Origin: Latrodectus hesperus
Lineage: Eukaryota > Arthropoda > Arachnida > Araneae > Theridiidae
DNA: 64,000 nucleotides
Reading direction: 5' to 3'
Assembly (NCBI GenBank): GCA_037975125.1
Contig: CM075860.1
Coordinates: forward strand, 38,539,391-38,603,390
Position numbers and translations under genes: made by a program. Shown piece after piece: positions 37,162 through 49,490 of this stretch (position 1 is its first letter; each line of letters begins with the position of its first letter). The notes under the pieces were generated by a model. That model was given only the letters and a program-made list of their open reading frames with translations. It searched no databases and was not told the DNA's origin.

Positions 37162-40001
37162 CTATCTGATAAAATTTTGAGAACTAATCAATGCTGTTTT
37201 ACGAATTTCATTACCAGGGAAAACAGTTTATCCTTCTGAACTCAGATAATTTCAGATTATAATATATAAAGCCTATTTTATGATGCCCATTATATTGTAA
37301 TATAAAAATATACGTAATATATAAAAATGGAGTTATAATTATGCAAAACAAATGAAGTTACGTCAGGGGAATTCTGGGTTCAAAAGATTATTCAGAATAG
37401 TTCATGGAACAAGAAAAATTAAGAAAAACTATACTACAACAATATAATTATGAATAAAATTATTTTTTTAATTTACAACTGAAATAGTTTTAGAAGCTAA
37501 AACATATTGCGCCGTAAAGTATTTTCATCTATATATTTATTATATTGTGTAAATTATAATATACTTTTGTTTTTATATATTTTAAGTTATTTTTTTTAAA
37601 AAAAACGTATATTTTACATGAATGACTTTCCTATAAAAATATAGTTGAAAAACAGAATTTAAAATGAATGTATAAATACAGTAACTACATTTGTTGCTAC
37701 ACTGATAACAGTAAATATATAATTACAATAAATGAGGCATTCATTTTGCTTATTTTTAAAAATATGGAATAAAGTAAAATAATTTGACAGTATTGTACGT
37801 TTACACTGAATTAATATCACCACAATATTCACTGAGACCATGCATAAAAAACGATGTATTGATGTATACAATATCCGGAAAAATCAAAAAACTGATGAGT
37901 TTGAATTTTATTAGAAAACACCAAAATTTATAATATTAACAGTCACAAATATTTCTTTTATTGTCATAAAAAAGACTATGGATAAATTTCGCTCTTAATA
38001 TTCAATAGTATCTTGATATGTGAAATTTATGCCTATAAATATGTCATATTTATCACAGCTTTAAAAATGTTTATTATAGTAGAATATTGTATGATGAACT
38101 ACAAGTTTTAATTTTTCATGCATAAATTAATTTGGTTCAATTTAATAACTAGCTATGTACATGACTAATTAATTTCTATTATCAAAATTACTTATGATTT
38201 ACATGTTTTGTATAGAGAAATTCTATTACGAAAATTTATTTTCACTTTCAGCATCATTTAAATTTTCACTTAAATATAATCTATAAAGCTGTTTACTATT
38301 AAAAATAAACTAATCTTGTAACTTTTCTTATAGAGATATACAGAACTATGTTATAAAAAATAAAATAAACATGTAATTTATATTATTTTTACTTTTTCTT
38401 TGGTGATCTGAATGTAGAATTTTTTCGTGATGTATTAATATTAAGACGACAAAAAAGTAGAATCAAAATAACTAATTTAACGTGAATTCTGGAATTGACT
38501 TTTGTTATGACTTGCAATATTAAAGATAATTTGGTTTAACTTATGCCTAAATATGTATTATGAACAATAAGCTGTTGAATACAATAGTTATTGCATTTTA
38601 CGTTTATTTTATGCTATTTTACGCACAAAATTCCATTGAAATATCAGGATTTAAGATCAGTTACTAATATAGTAACAACAAAAAAATACTGAAGGCTATA
38701 CGATTGCTATCCCATTTTGTTTTAAATACTTACATTTTCTCTTATTCATTATGAATGTTCTATTTCGCATGGTTTCTTTGTTTAAGAATTCTGAGCAAAT
38801 ACGTGTTTGTTGAATTATTTATGAAGATAGTGGATAAATTTTATCGTTTATTTTATTCAAATCACATGTTAATAAGTATCTGTTTTAAGTCTGAGTTGTA
38901 AATTTCTCCGTTTAAATCCTTTATTTTTAGTCAGTTTCTATATTATATGTGTATAACGAAAGCTATCGTGAAATACGTATTAATTTTCTTCAAATAGTTA
39001 AATTTTTTTTACCCGTTTCCTTACTTAAATTTGGTTTCAAAAAGACTATTGTAGTTTAAAAAAATAGCAATAAAAAAGGACAATAAATACAAAAAAACAA
39101 AGACAATACATACAAAAAAGGACAAAGATAATAAAAAAGACAATATTTCTGATGACTGAAATTAATATAAATTTCAGAAAGGTTTATTAATATTTTTTTA
39201 TCAATGCTTATGTTTGTTGTTCACAATGTTTGCATTTTCTCTAAACTTAATTCTATCTTATGGTAAGAAACATTTGTAAGATTTTTCATATGTATAAAAA
39301 TGTAAATTAAATTACCTGTTTCAAACAAATATCGAATTAAAATATCAAATAAAAAGATATTTAACAGTAAGTGTGGGGTTGGGAGTGTTTTGCTGAACAA
39401 CCAATTTGGAATTATTTATTATGCATATTTCTGCATTTAAATGAACTTTCATAATTAAGAAACATTTCGCCACCCACATCAGTGAGTTGCACCCCATATT
39501 AAGAGATTTACTGATGTATGTATTTTCCTTAATCATTAACTTTTATATTTTAAAATATTAGAACAATGCATTAATTATTCGTGACTGTCCCTAATACATA
39601 ATCGATACTGAAACATTTATTTTAACTACTTCCTCTTGAAGCTTAGATATCTTAATTATTGGAATCCGCCAATTTGTTTTTTGACACTGAATTTCGAGGC
39701 TCATTTTTTTAATTTTATACGTTGTTTCCCTTATATTTAAAGTTTCCAATTGATTTTTTGTAATTTTCTCTTTTTAAATATATAGTCCTTTATTTAAGTA
39801 GAAACTTCGTATTTTAGTTTTGAGTTACCGAAAAGATTTGAATTTAGCATGACTAATAAATTTCTGAGTTCGAATCCATGAAAATTTCTATTTGAACAAT
39901 TTCTATTTATTCAGCAAAACAGATTAAATATTTGACACATATTTTTCGTCTGAATTCTTTAAATTAAATGTAAAATTGCTCCTCTTCTGGAACATGATGA
40001 T
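37162..40001. other. Long AT-rich stretch, no gene seen
   Basis: No supported gene. An A-rich imperfect tandem repeat built on AAAAAAGGACAA and ACAATA units lies at about 39067-39150. A lone B-box-like GAGTTCGAATCC at 39866-39877 has no matching tRNA-like head. Confidence 0.6.
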
Positions 40002-40013
40002 AGTATGGAAGTT

Positions 40014-40201
40014 TGCCGAGCTGGCAGCCAAATGGTTAGCGCTCTTACCTTCAGTTCAACAGTTCGTGGGTTCGAATCCCACCTTGGGCATGGATGTTTG
40101 TAGTGGTTCGGAATCCACTTTAAGCCGTAGGTCCCGGTCTAACTAGCCCTCTTGTGCAAAAAATGACCGTTGAGCGACGAACAAACCAAACAAACCAAAC
40201 C
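40014..40201 (+). mobile_element. tRNA-headed SINE (family A) with 12-bp target-site duplication
   Basis: Best-preserved copy of the family. The A-box region is TGGTTAGCGCTC (about 40033-40044) and the B box is GGTTCGAATCCC (about 40069-40080), followed by a short body with GTTTGTAGTGGTTCGGAATCC (about 40097-40117). A (CAAAC/CCAAAC)n tail lies at about 40181-40201. AGTATGGAAGTT flanks the element exactly (40002-40013 and 40202-40213). Total length is about 188 bases. Two diverged copies lie at about 1570-1690 and 12325-12515. Open frames across it are not genes. Confidence 0.93.
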
Positions 40202-40213
40202 AGTATGGAAGTT

Positions 40214-40602
40214 AAAGTATTTATTATAAGGGTGGCTAAAATGACAAAAATATTCTTGATGTTGACGGAAACAGTGTCTCTAAAAAAAATAAAAGAGATG
40301 AGAGAAGACATACAGAATTTTTATTATTTCACCCCAGTATTGTATATTATTATTAGTCCGCATAATTTCAAATAATGACGATAATGATTTAAATAACGAT
40401 GATTGTTTATTTTTTCTTTACATTCAGCTTAAAATATTCCTTTCTCTTCGATTAATATATTGAACATTTTTACTATGAAGATAACTAAAATAAAATTTTG
40501 AGATAAAATTTCTGTGAAATGTCTAGATTTTTATTATAGTCCTTATATATGCATGTGAAAAAATAAAATCCAATCCTGAAACATCAATGCAAATTTATAA
40601 TT
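40214..40602. other. AT-rich stretch, no gene seen
   Basis: No supported feature. Confidence 0.6.
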
Positions 40603-40603
40603 G

Positions 40604-40691
<88 letters not shown>
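40603..40691. repeat. (TA)n microsatellite, about 85 bp, ending in GTAT units
   Basis: TA alternation with one C near its start and a short (GTAT) end at 40681-40690. Confidence 0.97.
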
Positions 40692-40692
<1 letters not shown>

Positions 40693-41150
40693 TTTATAAT
40701 TAATCAAATTAATTTGCGTTTAAAAATAAATTTTTTAATGAATTTCTTAACCAATTTATTCATTTTATTTCCAAAAGTTTAAAAAAATAACTACTTGTTA
40801 TTATTAAATTTGAAATCTTTAATAATGATTAATACAATATATTTTATTTAATTTTTAGTAGCAAATCATTCCATTGTTATAGTTAATATCGATAATATTT
40901 ATTTAAAATGATATGATAGGAAATAATATATTAAAAACAATAAAAAGGAGATTATTCTAATTATTCTATAATAATTACAGTTTATTTCAAATTAATTATA
41001 TTGACAATCATCAAATTTAATTTCTGGATACACAGTTTTCGCATTAAAAACAATGTTATGCTTCACACATGCCAAGAGTTTTCAACAAGTTTCTGCAAGA
41101 AAGGTCTTACAATATTAAACGGTCAGAGAAATATATCAAAGTGACAAGTA
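40692..41150. other. AT-rich stretch, no gene seen
   Basis: No supported feature. Confidence 0.6.
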
Positions 41151-41154
41151 TAAT

Positions 41155-41385
41155 ACAAACGACTTGTACAAGGAGACTCAAACCTCGGAGTCCTTTCCCT
41201 CATCTGATTAAATAAGCGTGACACGTGCCCCTTCCAGTTTTACGCTATGAAATTCGGGTTCCCCTGTGAAATTCGAGATGTAAGGGGAGTTGCAGAAACA
41301 GAAATAGGAGTGTGCTTGTCCGCGCATGTTGGAGCAAATGTCCAGTACAGTAAATTTAGCGCTACATATACTTTCAGTTTGAAAA
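41155..41385. other. GC-richer islet, possible regulatory element
   Basis: About 230 bases with a marked composition shift, including GACACGTGCC (E-box CACGTG, about 41222-41231) and two near-repeated GTGAAATTCG/ATGAAATTCG strings (about 41247-41275). An 85-codon minus-strand frame through it (41465-41208) shows no recognisable domain. Confidence 0.3.
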
Positions 41386-44335
41386 AGAAAAATTTTTAAT
41401 AAAAACTCAAAATTATTGATTTTTTGATTATTGCGACTTAATACGTCACTTATTTTCACCCTCAAAATTTTAATTATTTTTCGTTTTTGACATTAAAAAA
41501 AACCAAAAGGTAAATTTTAAAAAATGAAGTTAATTGAAGAAGCGTAGGGGAAAAAATTATTAAATTATGCAAATATTTTAGCTAATTTGCTCACTTTTTT
41601 TTATTCACAAGAATAATTTATAATAAAAATAAAGATAACCTATTTTATAAGTAATCGCGTTATTTCATATTTCCCATAAGGTGGGGTACATCTTTAAAAT
41701 TAGAATTCATAAAAATTGGGGTACTTTAAATCATCTCATAAGAGCTTTGGCCGTCAAAAATAATACATTATATTAAAATGGAAAATTTGACTAATTTTCT
41801 GAGATAAATAATTTTGAATTAGTTATTAACCTTTACACAAATATTATTTACATTAAAATTATGTAAGCATTTACCATATCAAAAATATGTTATTAAATTT
41901 ATAAATAAATTCCTAAATGAAAATATTTTGTAAAATTATTTATTTTGTACTATTTTAAAAAATACGATCAAAAAGAAATATAAGAAGTAGAAAATAAGAA
42001 ATATGTATTTTTAAATTTTTAATTTGTTTACTTTAAATTCGCAATAATACCATTGCATAAAGGAATTTTATACTTGAACATTCAGAAATAAGTACAAATT
42101 GTATGAGAAAATCTAAGACTTACATTAATCACAAATGACAGAAATGAGCATTATTTTATGATAATGAACGTTTCATAATAAGTCATTGTTAAAAGGTTTG
42201 GTTTAAAAAGTACTCTGTTGATTAAAACATACTTTCTGCGCTCTCAATAAATATGAAATCATTGTATTTATCTTATTTAAAAAGAATAATATTTGCAATT
42301 ACAATAAAATTACTTATATTTTAAAGTTTGGAATAAAATAATTAGTAAAATGAGAGAATTATATAATATCTCAAAGTAAGTACAGAAATATCCTTCCGTC
42401 TTCTGAACATCTTGAATCAAAATCCACTATCAAAACTAAACTAGTTTAATTTTACTGTAATTTTCAAAATCGATTCAAATTTCGATACAAAATCGACTGT
42501 AATTTTCAAATTTCATTACCCTGTTACTGCAATTTTAAAAATCGAAATATAATTTCAGATTTTAACATTATCTCAATTTACTTTTACTTGCTACTGATTT
42601 TATTAGCTTAAATAAAATTTAATGATTAAAATGTTAGAAGGTACATTATTGCAAAATTGTTTCACCTACCATTGTGACGGTATAACTCATTTCAGAGGTT
42701 TTTAATACAAAAAAAATTGTCCAAATTATGTGGAAGAACGCCTAGAATTGCAGCCTCTGTGGTAATAAGTTATGCTTTAAACTGACTCATATTAATGGCA
42801 TTTTTCAAAATGAAGCTATTTTATGCTGTTAATTTCACAGTTTTATTCACAGTCAACTCTTTTAATTACAGTAATTTTCTGAAGAAACGTCATAAGTTAA
42901 AAGATGTGTGGCATTTCTGCGGATAATAGCTTTCTACATCCACTTAAAAATATACAACTGTGGTTTCTAGAATGGATATAAAAGTAGTCAAACATCTTCG
43001 ATAATACTGAAAGGATTCAAAGACGCAGAATTTATACTCCTAAGTAAAGTGATTGTACTGCTAGAAAATGTATATGGTATTTTGGTAGATTTTGATTCTA
43101 ATTTAATTCGGAATTTTCTAAATATTTTTATTCCAAAGCATAAACAATCAGATTTTGAAAGTTTCACGCATGATTTAATTTGCTGTAATTATTTTTATTA
43201 GAAAAATTAAATTTTAAATTAACTTTACTTTCATTGAATTCAATATTCCGTTCTTGCAATATTCTGTATAATTTGATAGAAGTATTATGCTTACTAAGTT
43301 TTATTTCTTCTAATGAACAAATATAACTCCATTTTTATGACAGTATATATATATATTTAACATTTCTATAACTTATTTTTGAGTCATGATTGCATTTTAA
43401 GAAGTTTTCTTAGGTAAAATGCTTCAAATTCTTTTATGTAACACAATTTAGGCGCATTGAATGAAGATTCTTTTCTCATTGAATAGAGATCTTTTTCTCA
43501 TTATATTTTATGGACATCTTTTTCTCATTTTAATTAAATGAATACTCTCAATTTAATTAAAAACAACGTTTCCATACTATTATTTACTGTTTTAAAGCCA
43601 TTTTTCTCAAATGGCATCTACTGATTTCCTTCCAGAAATTATGATATTATTTATTTTTATTTAATTTCATTTTGTTTTAATAACTTTTTTTTCTTCACAG
43701 CGATTTGTTGAATATTTATGAAAGCATTTAAAAGAAATAAATGAAAAATTTACTTATACATATATAAAAAAGGAAATTTTGGATTCAAAATATTTAATGC
43801 TGCCTTAAATGAAAAATAACTCATGATAAATACAATAACATTTTTATCGCAAGAATGAAATCCGCAAATTGCATTTTTTTACATCACACGTTTCCACTTC
43901 AAACATGAAAATCGTGTTGACAATCATATTGGTGTCACTTCTTTAAACTGTGTCATCTAGTGCAGATCACACCTATTAGATTACGTCACTGATAGAAATT
44001 ATAAGCTATATTTGTTCGGCAAAGATTTTAAAGTAACAATTACGGTAAATGTGGGGTAACAGAGTTTTGAAACAATTGATTCAGTCTTTTAAAAGAAGTT
44101 ACTTTAGTTTCACTGATAACATCAAATAATAATTTATAGTTTTCTTAATAAAAACAATTCAAAAAACAAACTTTATAAAAATTTCTGAATTTTTTACAAA
44201 TTTAATTCATTTACAACAGAGAGAGAGAAATAATTCGAATGGAACCGAAATGTTGAAACCTTCATAAACTTGTCAATATGAATAAAAGTCTATTTTATAC
44301 TGTTGTGTAGAAAAATGATAGTGATAATAATAAAA
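41386..44335. other. Long AT-rich stretch, no gene seen
   Basis: Contains two small imperfect tandem repeats: ACTGTAATTTTCAAA-type units at about 42455-42545, and (G/C)ATCTTTTTCTCATT-type units at about 43466-43530. There is no supported gene or RNA. Confidence 0.6.
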
Positions 44336-44339
44336 AATA

Positions 44340-44540
44340 AAGTTTTGCCGCATTTTTTAAAGCTTTCCTCGAGCGCGCCGCGCTAACTAGACAAGCGAGA
44401 CCATCCAAGAAAAACGGAACATATATCCACAGCGCCAATATTTCCTTCCTCCTCTCCCATTGGCAAACAGTAAAGAACCACGTGACCAGAAGCGAATAAA
44501 AACAAGCATTGCCGGCGGAGTGATAGCGATTATTACGAGC
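44340..44540 (+). promoter_or_regulatory. CpG-rich promoter-like block with two CCAAT boxes and an E-box
   Basis: A sharp rise in GC and CpG content starts at about 44345 (CTCGAGCGCGCCGCGC). A forward CCAAT box lies at 44435-44439 and a reverse one (ATTGG) at 44459-44463, the spacing and pairing often bound by NF-Y. A CACGTG E-box lies at 44479-44484, followed by a weak AATAAAAA at about 44494. These elements sit 25-100 bases upstream of where transcription would start if the leader ends at the splice donor at 44965. Orientation is inferred from that donor. A bidirectional promoter is possible. Confidence 0.5.
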
Positions 44541-44964
44541 ACGCAACTAGCACTGGGATCGGTGAGAATTCTCCCTTCACATCATTCTCTCCGATGCTCG
44601 TGGAGAAAGCGGGTATTACAAAAAAGTATTTCGGCTCCGCAAACAGAGAGATTTCGAACGAATTGAATAACTTATTTAAATATTTTCCTCTTCGAGAGAG
44701 AGAATACTGACAAAATAAGTGGAAGAAAAAAACTGGTGAAAGTGAAATATAAGTATCGTACTTTTCTCACTTACTGTGCATTGAGCATAGGTGTTTGTTG
44801 TGCATATTTCGCGCTGCATGTGTGGATTTTGTGACTCGTTGCTCTCCTCAGCGAACTGGATTGTCTGTGTGAATCGACTCTTAACTTTTCGATGCGTGCC
44901 AGCGGATCCATGAGGAGACGTGTGTCTCCATGGTTATTTCTTAATGCCACATGTTAATTTTCAG
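44541..44964 (+). other. Candidate 5' leader exon of a plus-strand gene
   Basis: Sequence between the promoter-like block and a consensus splice donor, less AT-rich than its surroundings. It has no long open frame, so it would be mostly untranslated. The 5' end is not defined by sequence; TCATTC at about 44583 is one initiator-like choice. The coding part would lie in exons beyond 45 kb, possibly beyond this window. The alternative is that this is only a CpG-rich regulatory block with a chance donor. Confidence 0.42.
44892..44957 (+). other. Short upstream open reading frame, 21 codons
   Basis: ATG at 44892 opens a frame of 21 codons (MRASGSMRRRVSPWLFLNATC) that ends in TAA seven bases before the splice donor. 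A second ATG at 44951, in another frame, overlaps its end and runs across the donor (Met-Leu-Ile-Phe plus two bases). If the leader is transcribed, the first could act as a translation-damping uORF, and the second could be a true start joined to the next exon in phase 2. Confidence 0.3.
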
Positions 44965-44970
44965 GTGAGT
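44961..44970 (+). other. Consensus 5' splice donor TCAG|GTGAGT
   Basis: The exon would end at 44964 and the intron begin at 44965. All of CAG|GTGAGT matches the metazoan U1 consensus except the usual A/G variation at +3. It is one of the best donors seen in the window and lies right after the CpG-rich block. Confidence 0.55.
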
Positions 44971-46180
44971 GTCTTTTTTCCACCCCCTTCTAAGTTCTTA
45001 GGATTGTATATTATATCCAATGAGATTTTATATACTATAATCTAAACAAAGACGATTCTATTGCTTCCAATTTGTTTTAAAGTGGGAATTACATAAATTA
45101 TATGTATAATTTATTTATAAATAATTAGAAATGGGATATTAGTTTAAATAAATGTGATATTAAAATACATAATAATAGTTGAAATATACTTACTTCACAT
45201 TTTGATATTTTAGATTTTAATACAGTACATTCAGACATATCAAGGGTTTATCGAATTCTTCAGAATTAGAAACTTAATAATTTTTTTTTCATAAGTAAAA
45301 GATATGTTTACAGTGTATATATTATATATTAAATTGTAAAATATATGAAATGTTAATAAGTTTAGAAATGATAGTTGCTTATATATCTTCATGTATTTCA
45401 GTTTAATAATATAGATTAAAATAGTTATTTTACTTTATAAGGTATCATTGTATCAAGGTAGGAAATGTTGAATTGTATCAAATGAAATCTAATTGCATAT
45501 GTGTGTGAAAATTTTTACCAAAGGTGAAAAGAATTAAAAGTTGTTATAAGTATTTCAGCAAAAATGTCTTCAAAATTTTATGGATTTATAACGAATTTTT
45601 ATTTTATTAATTAATTAATCAATTATTTTTATTTTTTATTTTATTTATTTATTTATTTATTGATATGAGTAAAGTTATTTCAATGAAATCTTGTCTTGAA
45701 ATTTGTTTTCAAAATATATTCTCATTTTCTGGACTCCAAAAAAATAGTGATAAATTTTAAAGGAATTTTTATTTTTTTATCTTCTACTTATTCTAAAATT
45801 ATTACAAAGTTGAATATTTATGTATTAAAATGCTGATGCACAAATAATATTTTAGAAAATTCAAAACAAAATTTTATGAAAATCATAACAACTTTTAAAT
45901 TTTTAATCAAATACATTTTCGTAACTCTTATATTCATTCCTAATATAATATCGAAACATATGATAGATGAGATAAATTATTAAAATTAAAAAATTTAAGT
46001 TCACCCCCCCCCCGTTCTGACCTTAAAAATAAACCTATGATAGCGAACAACCAATCAGAATTAACTAAAGTGTTTTGCTAAATGTGTGAAATCATACTCC
46101 ACAATATTTAAATTATGCATCCGAATTTAAACATGATCTTCTCAACAGGTGCTCTACTAAATTATCCTAAGCCATTGAAT
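44971..46180. other. AT-rich stretch, no gene seen; putative intron start
   Basis: Includes a (TTTA)n run at about 45630-45660 and a run of ten C at about 46004-46013. Confidence 0.55.
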
Positions 46181-46189
46181 AAATCATTT

Positions 46190-46640
46190 AAATATTCCAG
46201 TAAACAAGATGAAAGCCACCGACCAGACTGAAAATCCAATGGCTCCTGAAAGGCTTTAGACCTTTCACGTCTGCAGATCTATAAATTTTGTGTTCATAGG
46301 TCGGCCGAATCCCCCACGCAAAACAACAAATAAATAAAGAACAAGCAGAGAGAGAGAGAGAGAATTGGGGAAGCGGAGCGTAAATAGCGAAAGAGAAACG
46401 CACGAAAATTAGCCACAAGGTGTCGATAAACCGTGAAAAGAAAAGCGCTTGATCTAAAGGACGGTCAGATAACGTTTTATGTGTAGTGGCAGAAGTAGAT
46501 GCTAATGGATAGTTTTGGCCACCTGTTTCATTAACGGTACGAAAGCTGCAAATAAATTTGGTTATTATTTCCTTTGGAGAGCTAATATTACAGATTAAAT
46601 AGCTTCTGTTTGATGATTTTATGGGAGACATTGCTTAACT
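46190..46640. promoter_or_regulatory. GC-richer block with (AG)n; candidate regulatory element
   Basis: A composition islet with an (AG)n run at about 46346-46363 and GATAACG, CACCTG (about 46520) and several TAAT/TTAAT sites between 46465 and 46600. A 147-codon minus-strand frame (46631-46188), the second-longest in the window, has no recognisable domain. Its serine-, leucine- and phenylalanine-rich product looks like reverse translation of a purine-rich strand. Confidence 0.35.
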
Positions 46641-47150
46641 TCAACATCCCCTCAAAGCATATTCTCTCATTGTTAATTATCATGTAATATTATTGATGTT
46701 TATTGAAATAATACTTTTCCTTTATGATTCAGTTTGTTAGGCTAACTATACCAATGCACTTTGTTACAAAAAAGAAAAAAAAATTTTATAATATGTTGCT
46801 AAACATTGTGACAATCTTTTAGACTTACAAACATAAGTTTAAAAGTACACTTTTTTCAAAATATATATAAATCCCAAAAATAAAACAAATATACTCCAAA
46901 GTCAGAAAAAAATTTCATGTACTCTTAAAAAATCGTTTGACTCAGTGTCAAACTTTTGAAACTCATTTGCGATCTTAAATAAGCATTTTTCAGTATTTAA
47001 TAAAAAAACAAAAGAATTTTTTTCGATTAGACTGGATTCACCACATTATTTTTAAGACATTTTAATATTTTACGATTGGCGGAATTTTTAAGTAGTGGAG
47101 AAATGAAAATTCACTCCTTTTGACTTGAGTTTTACAAGATATTTTTAAGA
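46641..47150. other. AT-rich stretch, no gene seen
   Basis: No supported feature. Confidence 0.6.
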
Positions 47151-47159
47151 GTGTACTTT

Positions 47160-47500
47160 CTGTCCGTCTGGCGCCTCTGAAGAATTGAATTATTTTGGCG
47201 AGTTTTCCGCTCGAAGTAACAAAATTCTTTCCCATGCCTTGATCCTTTCTCTTGGCCCACCTGAATAGGATTCACTTCAATTCTTTTGAGAGACATGAAA
47301 TGAAGCATAGAAAGCTTTGACCATCTGTCTTGGTACTCCTACTAATGACCAGTGCGTACGACACTCGGCCTCGCCCTTCGCCACACCAGACGTCAATTTA
47401 TCACTTAGATTTCTATACCACCCCCACAAATCCATGGTTAATCCATGGTTACTGTGATTTTTTTCAATCACATTCTTTATTTAAGGATACCATAAAAGTT
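47160..47500. other. GC-richer islet with an 11-bp tandem duplication
   Basis: A composition islet with scattered CpGs. ATCCATGGTTA is repeated back to back at 47430-47440 and 47441-47451. A 64-codon minus-strand frame (47471-47277) contains Trp-rich WGWYRNL but no identifiable domain or clear splice sites. Regulatory sequence or unrecognised exon. Confidence 0.3.
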
Positions 47501-49080
47501 AAAAATAGGATATTCTAGCCTTGGGAAAGATCCAAAAAACTGAATGGTAAAATGTTTCTCCTTTATTAAAGTCCTAACTCAATTTATTACTAAAATTTAG
47601 AAGTTTCTCAAAGTGAGTTAGTTATATATGTTTTCAACTAACATGTTTGAATTTAATCTGTTGTAAATTTTCTATCGTTATAAAGTATTAAATTTCATTA
47701 CTAATTATTTAAAGAATGCATTTGATTGTGATATTTTAAAAAAATCTTAAATATCTTAATAAATGGTAACATTCTTCATCCTAAAACTCCTCATAAGAAA
47801 ATGCAGATTACCTTTACGTCCCGTCGGTGAAATAATTAGGAATAAACTGTAAGCCACATTCAAAGTTTTCAAAAATATTTTGTGCGGGAAACATTTTTCA
47901 ATCAAAATTATAAATTTTATGTTTATTTTAATAATTCAACATTTTAGATATTTATATTTTTGTAGATTATGTTTCAAATGGCCTTTAAAAAGGAAAAATA
48001 TAATTTTCAATTAAAGCTATTTTTTAAATTTTATGCAATGGATAACTAATCAGACTCCTCTGCACAGTTTTCCTTAATGTTCTTGAAAGATATTGAAATA
48101 TTCAATGTTTATTCATTCTTTTGAGATTTAATTTAGCATTAAAAAAATTCTGCTAGCAGAGTTTTAATCAGTACTTATTTTGCGTAATCTCGGCGCAAGC
48201 AGGTATCTGGAAAGGATAACCTATTTCGAAATTGAATATCTGTTTTAAACAACAAGTCAATTATTTGTCATAAGAAATTCATGTTATATCTTAATAACAT
48301 AAACAACATACTTTTAACTATTGCAAACGAACTTCTCTTTTGATCTTATATAGAATAGAAACTATCTTCCACTCGGATGTGGATTTTAATTGTAAATAAT
48401 ATATTCGAGCTAAATAAAAGAGATTGTTTAAAAAATAAATAACGGTGTAAATAATTTTATAAAATAAAAATACTTTTTTAATTCAAAATTTAAATTTTTT
48501 AAATTACTTTTTCACTATTCATTTCTAACCATATACTGTTAAGAATTCTAGACTACTCTAAGACTAAGCATGAGTACAGATAAGTTGCAGATATTAATCA
48601 AGTCATCTAAACTCAAGTATAAGCTCCTTTTTCTACTGGATAATTTAAGCCAAATTCAGAAATATAATATTAAATAATTTCTGAAAAATAAAATTAAAAA
48701 TATGGCAAAATTAATCACTTTTCCATGATATTTTACTCATATAATACATTAAATTTAGTTTTATTTTAAATATATATTAATGAAAGAAAACAAATTTTAA
48801 AAAATTTGCTTTTTATTATTAATTCTTTTAATTAAAGAAAGTTATGATTTTTTTATTGTCTGTTTTATATTATTTACTTGACATAGTATATTTAATTTTG
48901 TATCTATATAATCTAACTACAGTTAAATTGTAATGCGTAAGAGTCATATGATTTATGTATTAATGACTGTACAAAATTAAATATTAATTAATCATTGTTC
49001 CACTTTGCTTTTACTTCATCAACTTTTTTGTTATAATAATCATGAATACGGAAAAAAAACAGTTAGATTCATAAAAAGCA
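47501..49080. other. AT-rich stretch, no gene seen
   Basis: No supported feature. Confidence 0.6.
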
Positions 49081-49084
49081 TTTA

Positions 49085-49490
49085 GTAGCTATTGACTTTC
49101 TTTCCGGTTCCAATTATCGACCTACTGCAATACCTTTCAGATCATCTTACAAAGGGTACTTCCTATTATGTGCCCCAGTCCATCGATTATCTGACTGATT
49201 ATCTGACATATGGTCAAGTGACCGCAGCAAAAACTTCAACGCTAGCCTTTTGTCAATATTCTCCTGGTACACAACAATCTTTGGTATTCGAATGCCGATA
49301 ATTTTCCAGTGAAAACATAGTTACATGCCTCATTAACCAATTTCGTTTTCCCCATGCTTGAGATTAACCTATTCTGTATTTCGTTGTGGAAAATGAGACG
49401 TTTATGGGGAGATCTTTCGCGATATTCTTCGTCCCATAAAAGATAATTACACGCTTCTCTATTAAGATGCAAAGTAACTCAACAATTTTT
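49085..49490. promoter_or_regulatory. GC-richer islet; candidate regulatory element
   Basis: A composition islet containing two related strings, ATAGTTACATGCCTCATTAA (49317-49336) and ATAATTACACGCTTCTC (49443-49459), suggesting a repeated binding element with a TAATTA-like core. Open frames on both strands (49301 plus, 49472 minus) are short and unrecognised. Confidence 0.3.

Noticed and set aside
38051..38058. TATCACAG, the miR-2 family seed
   Set aside because: Eight-base match only and no hairpin partner.
39866..39877. B-box-like GAGTTCGAATCC
   Set aside because: No A box at the right distance and no match to a SINE body nearby, so probably chance or a fully worn SINE.
46188..46631. 147-codon minus-strand frame
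   Set aside because: No domain, no splice sites and a product typical of a translated pyrimidine-rich strand that includes an (AG)n run. Kept only as a composition islet.
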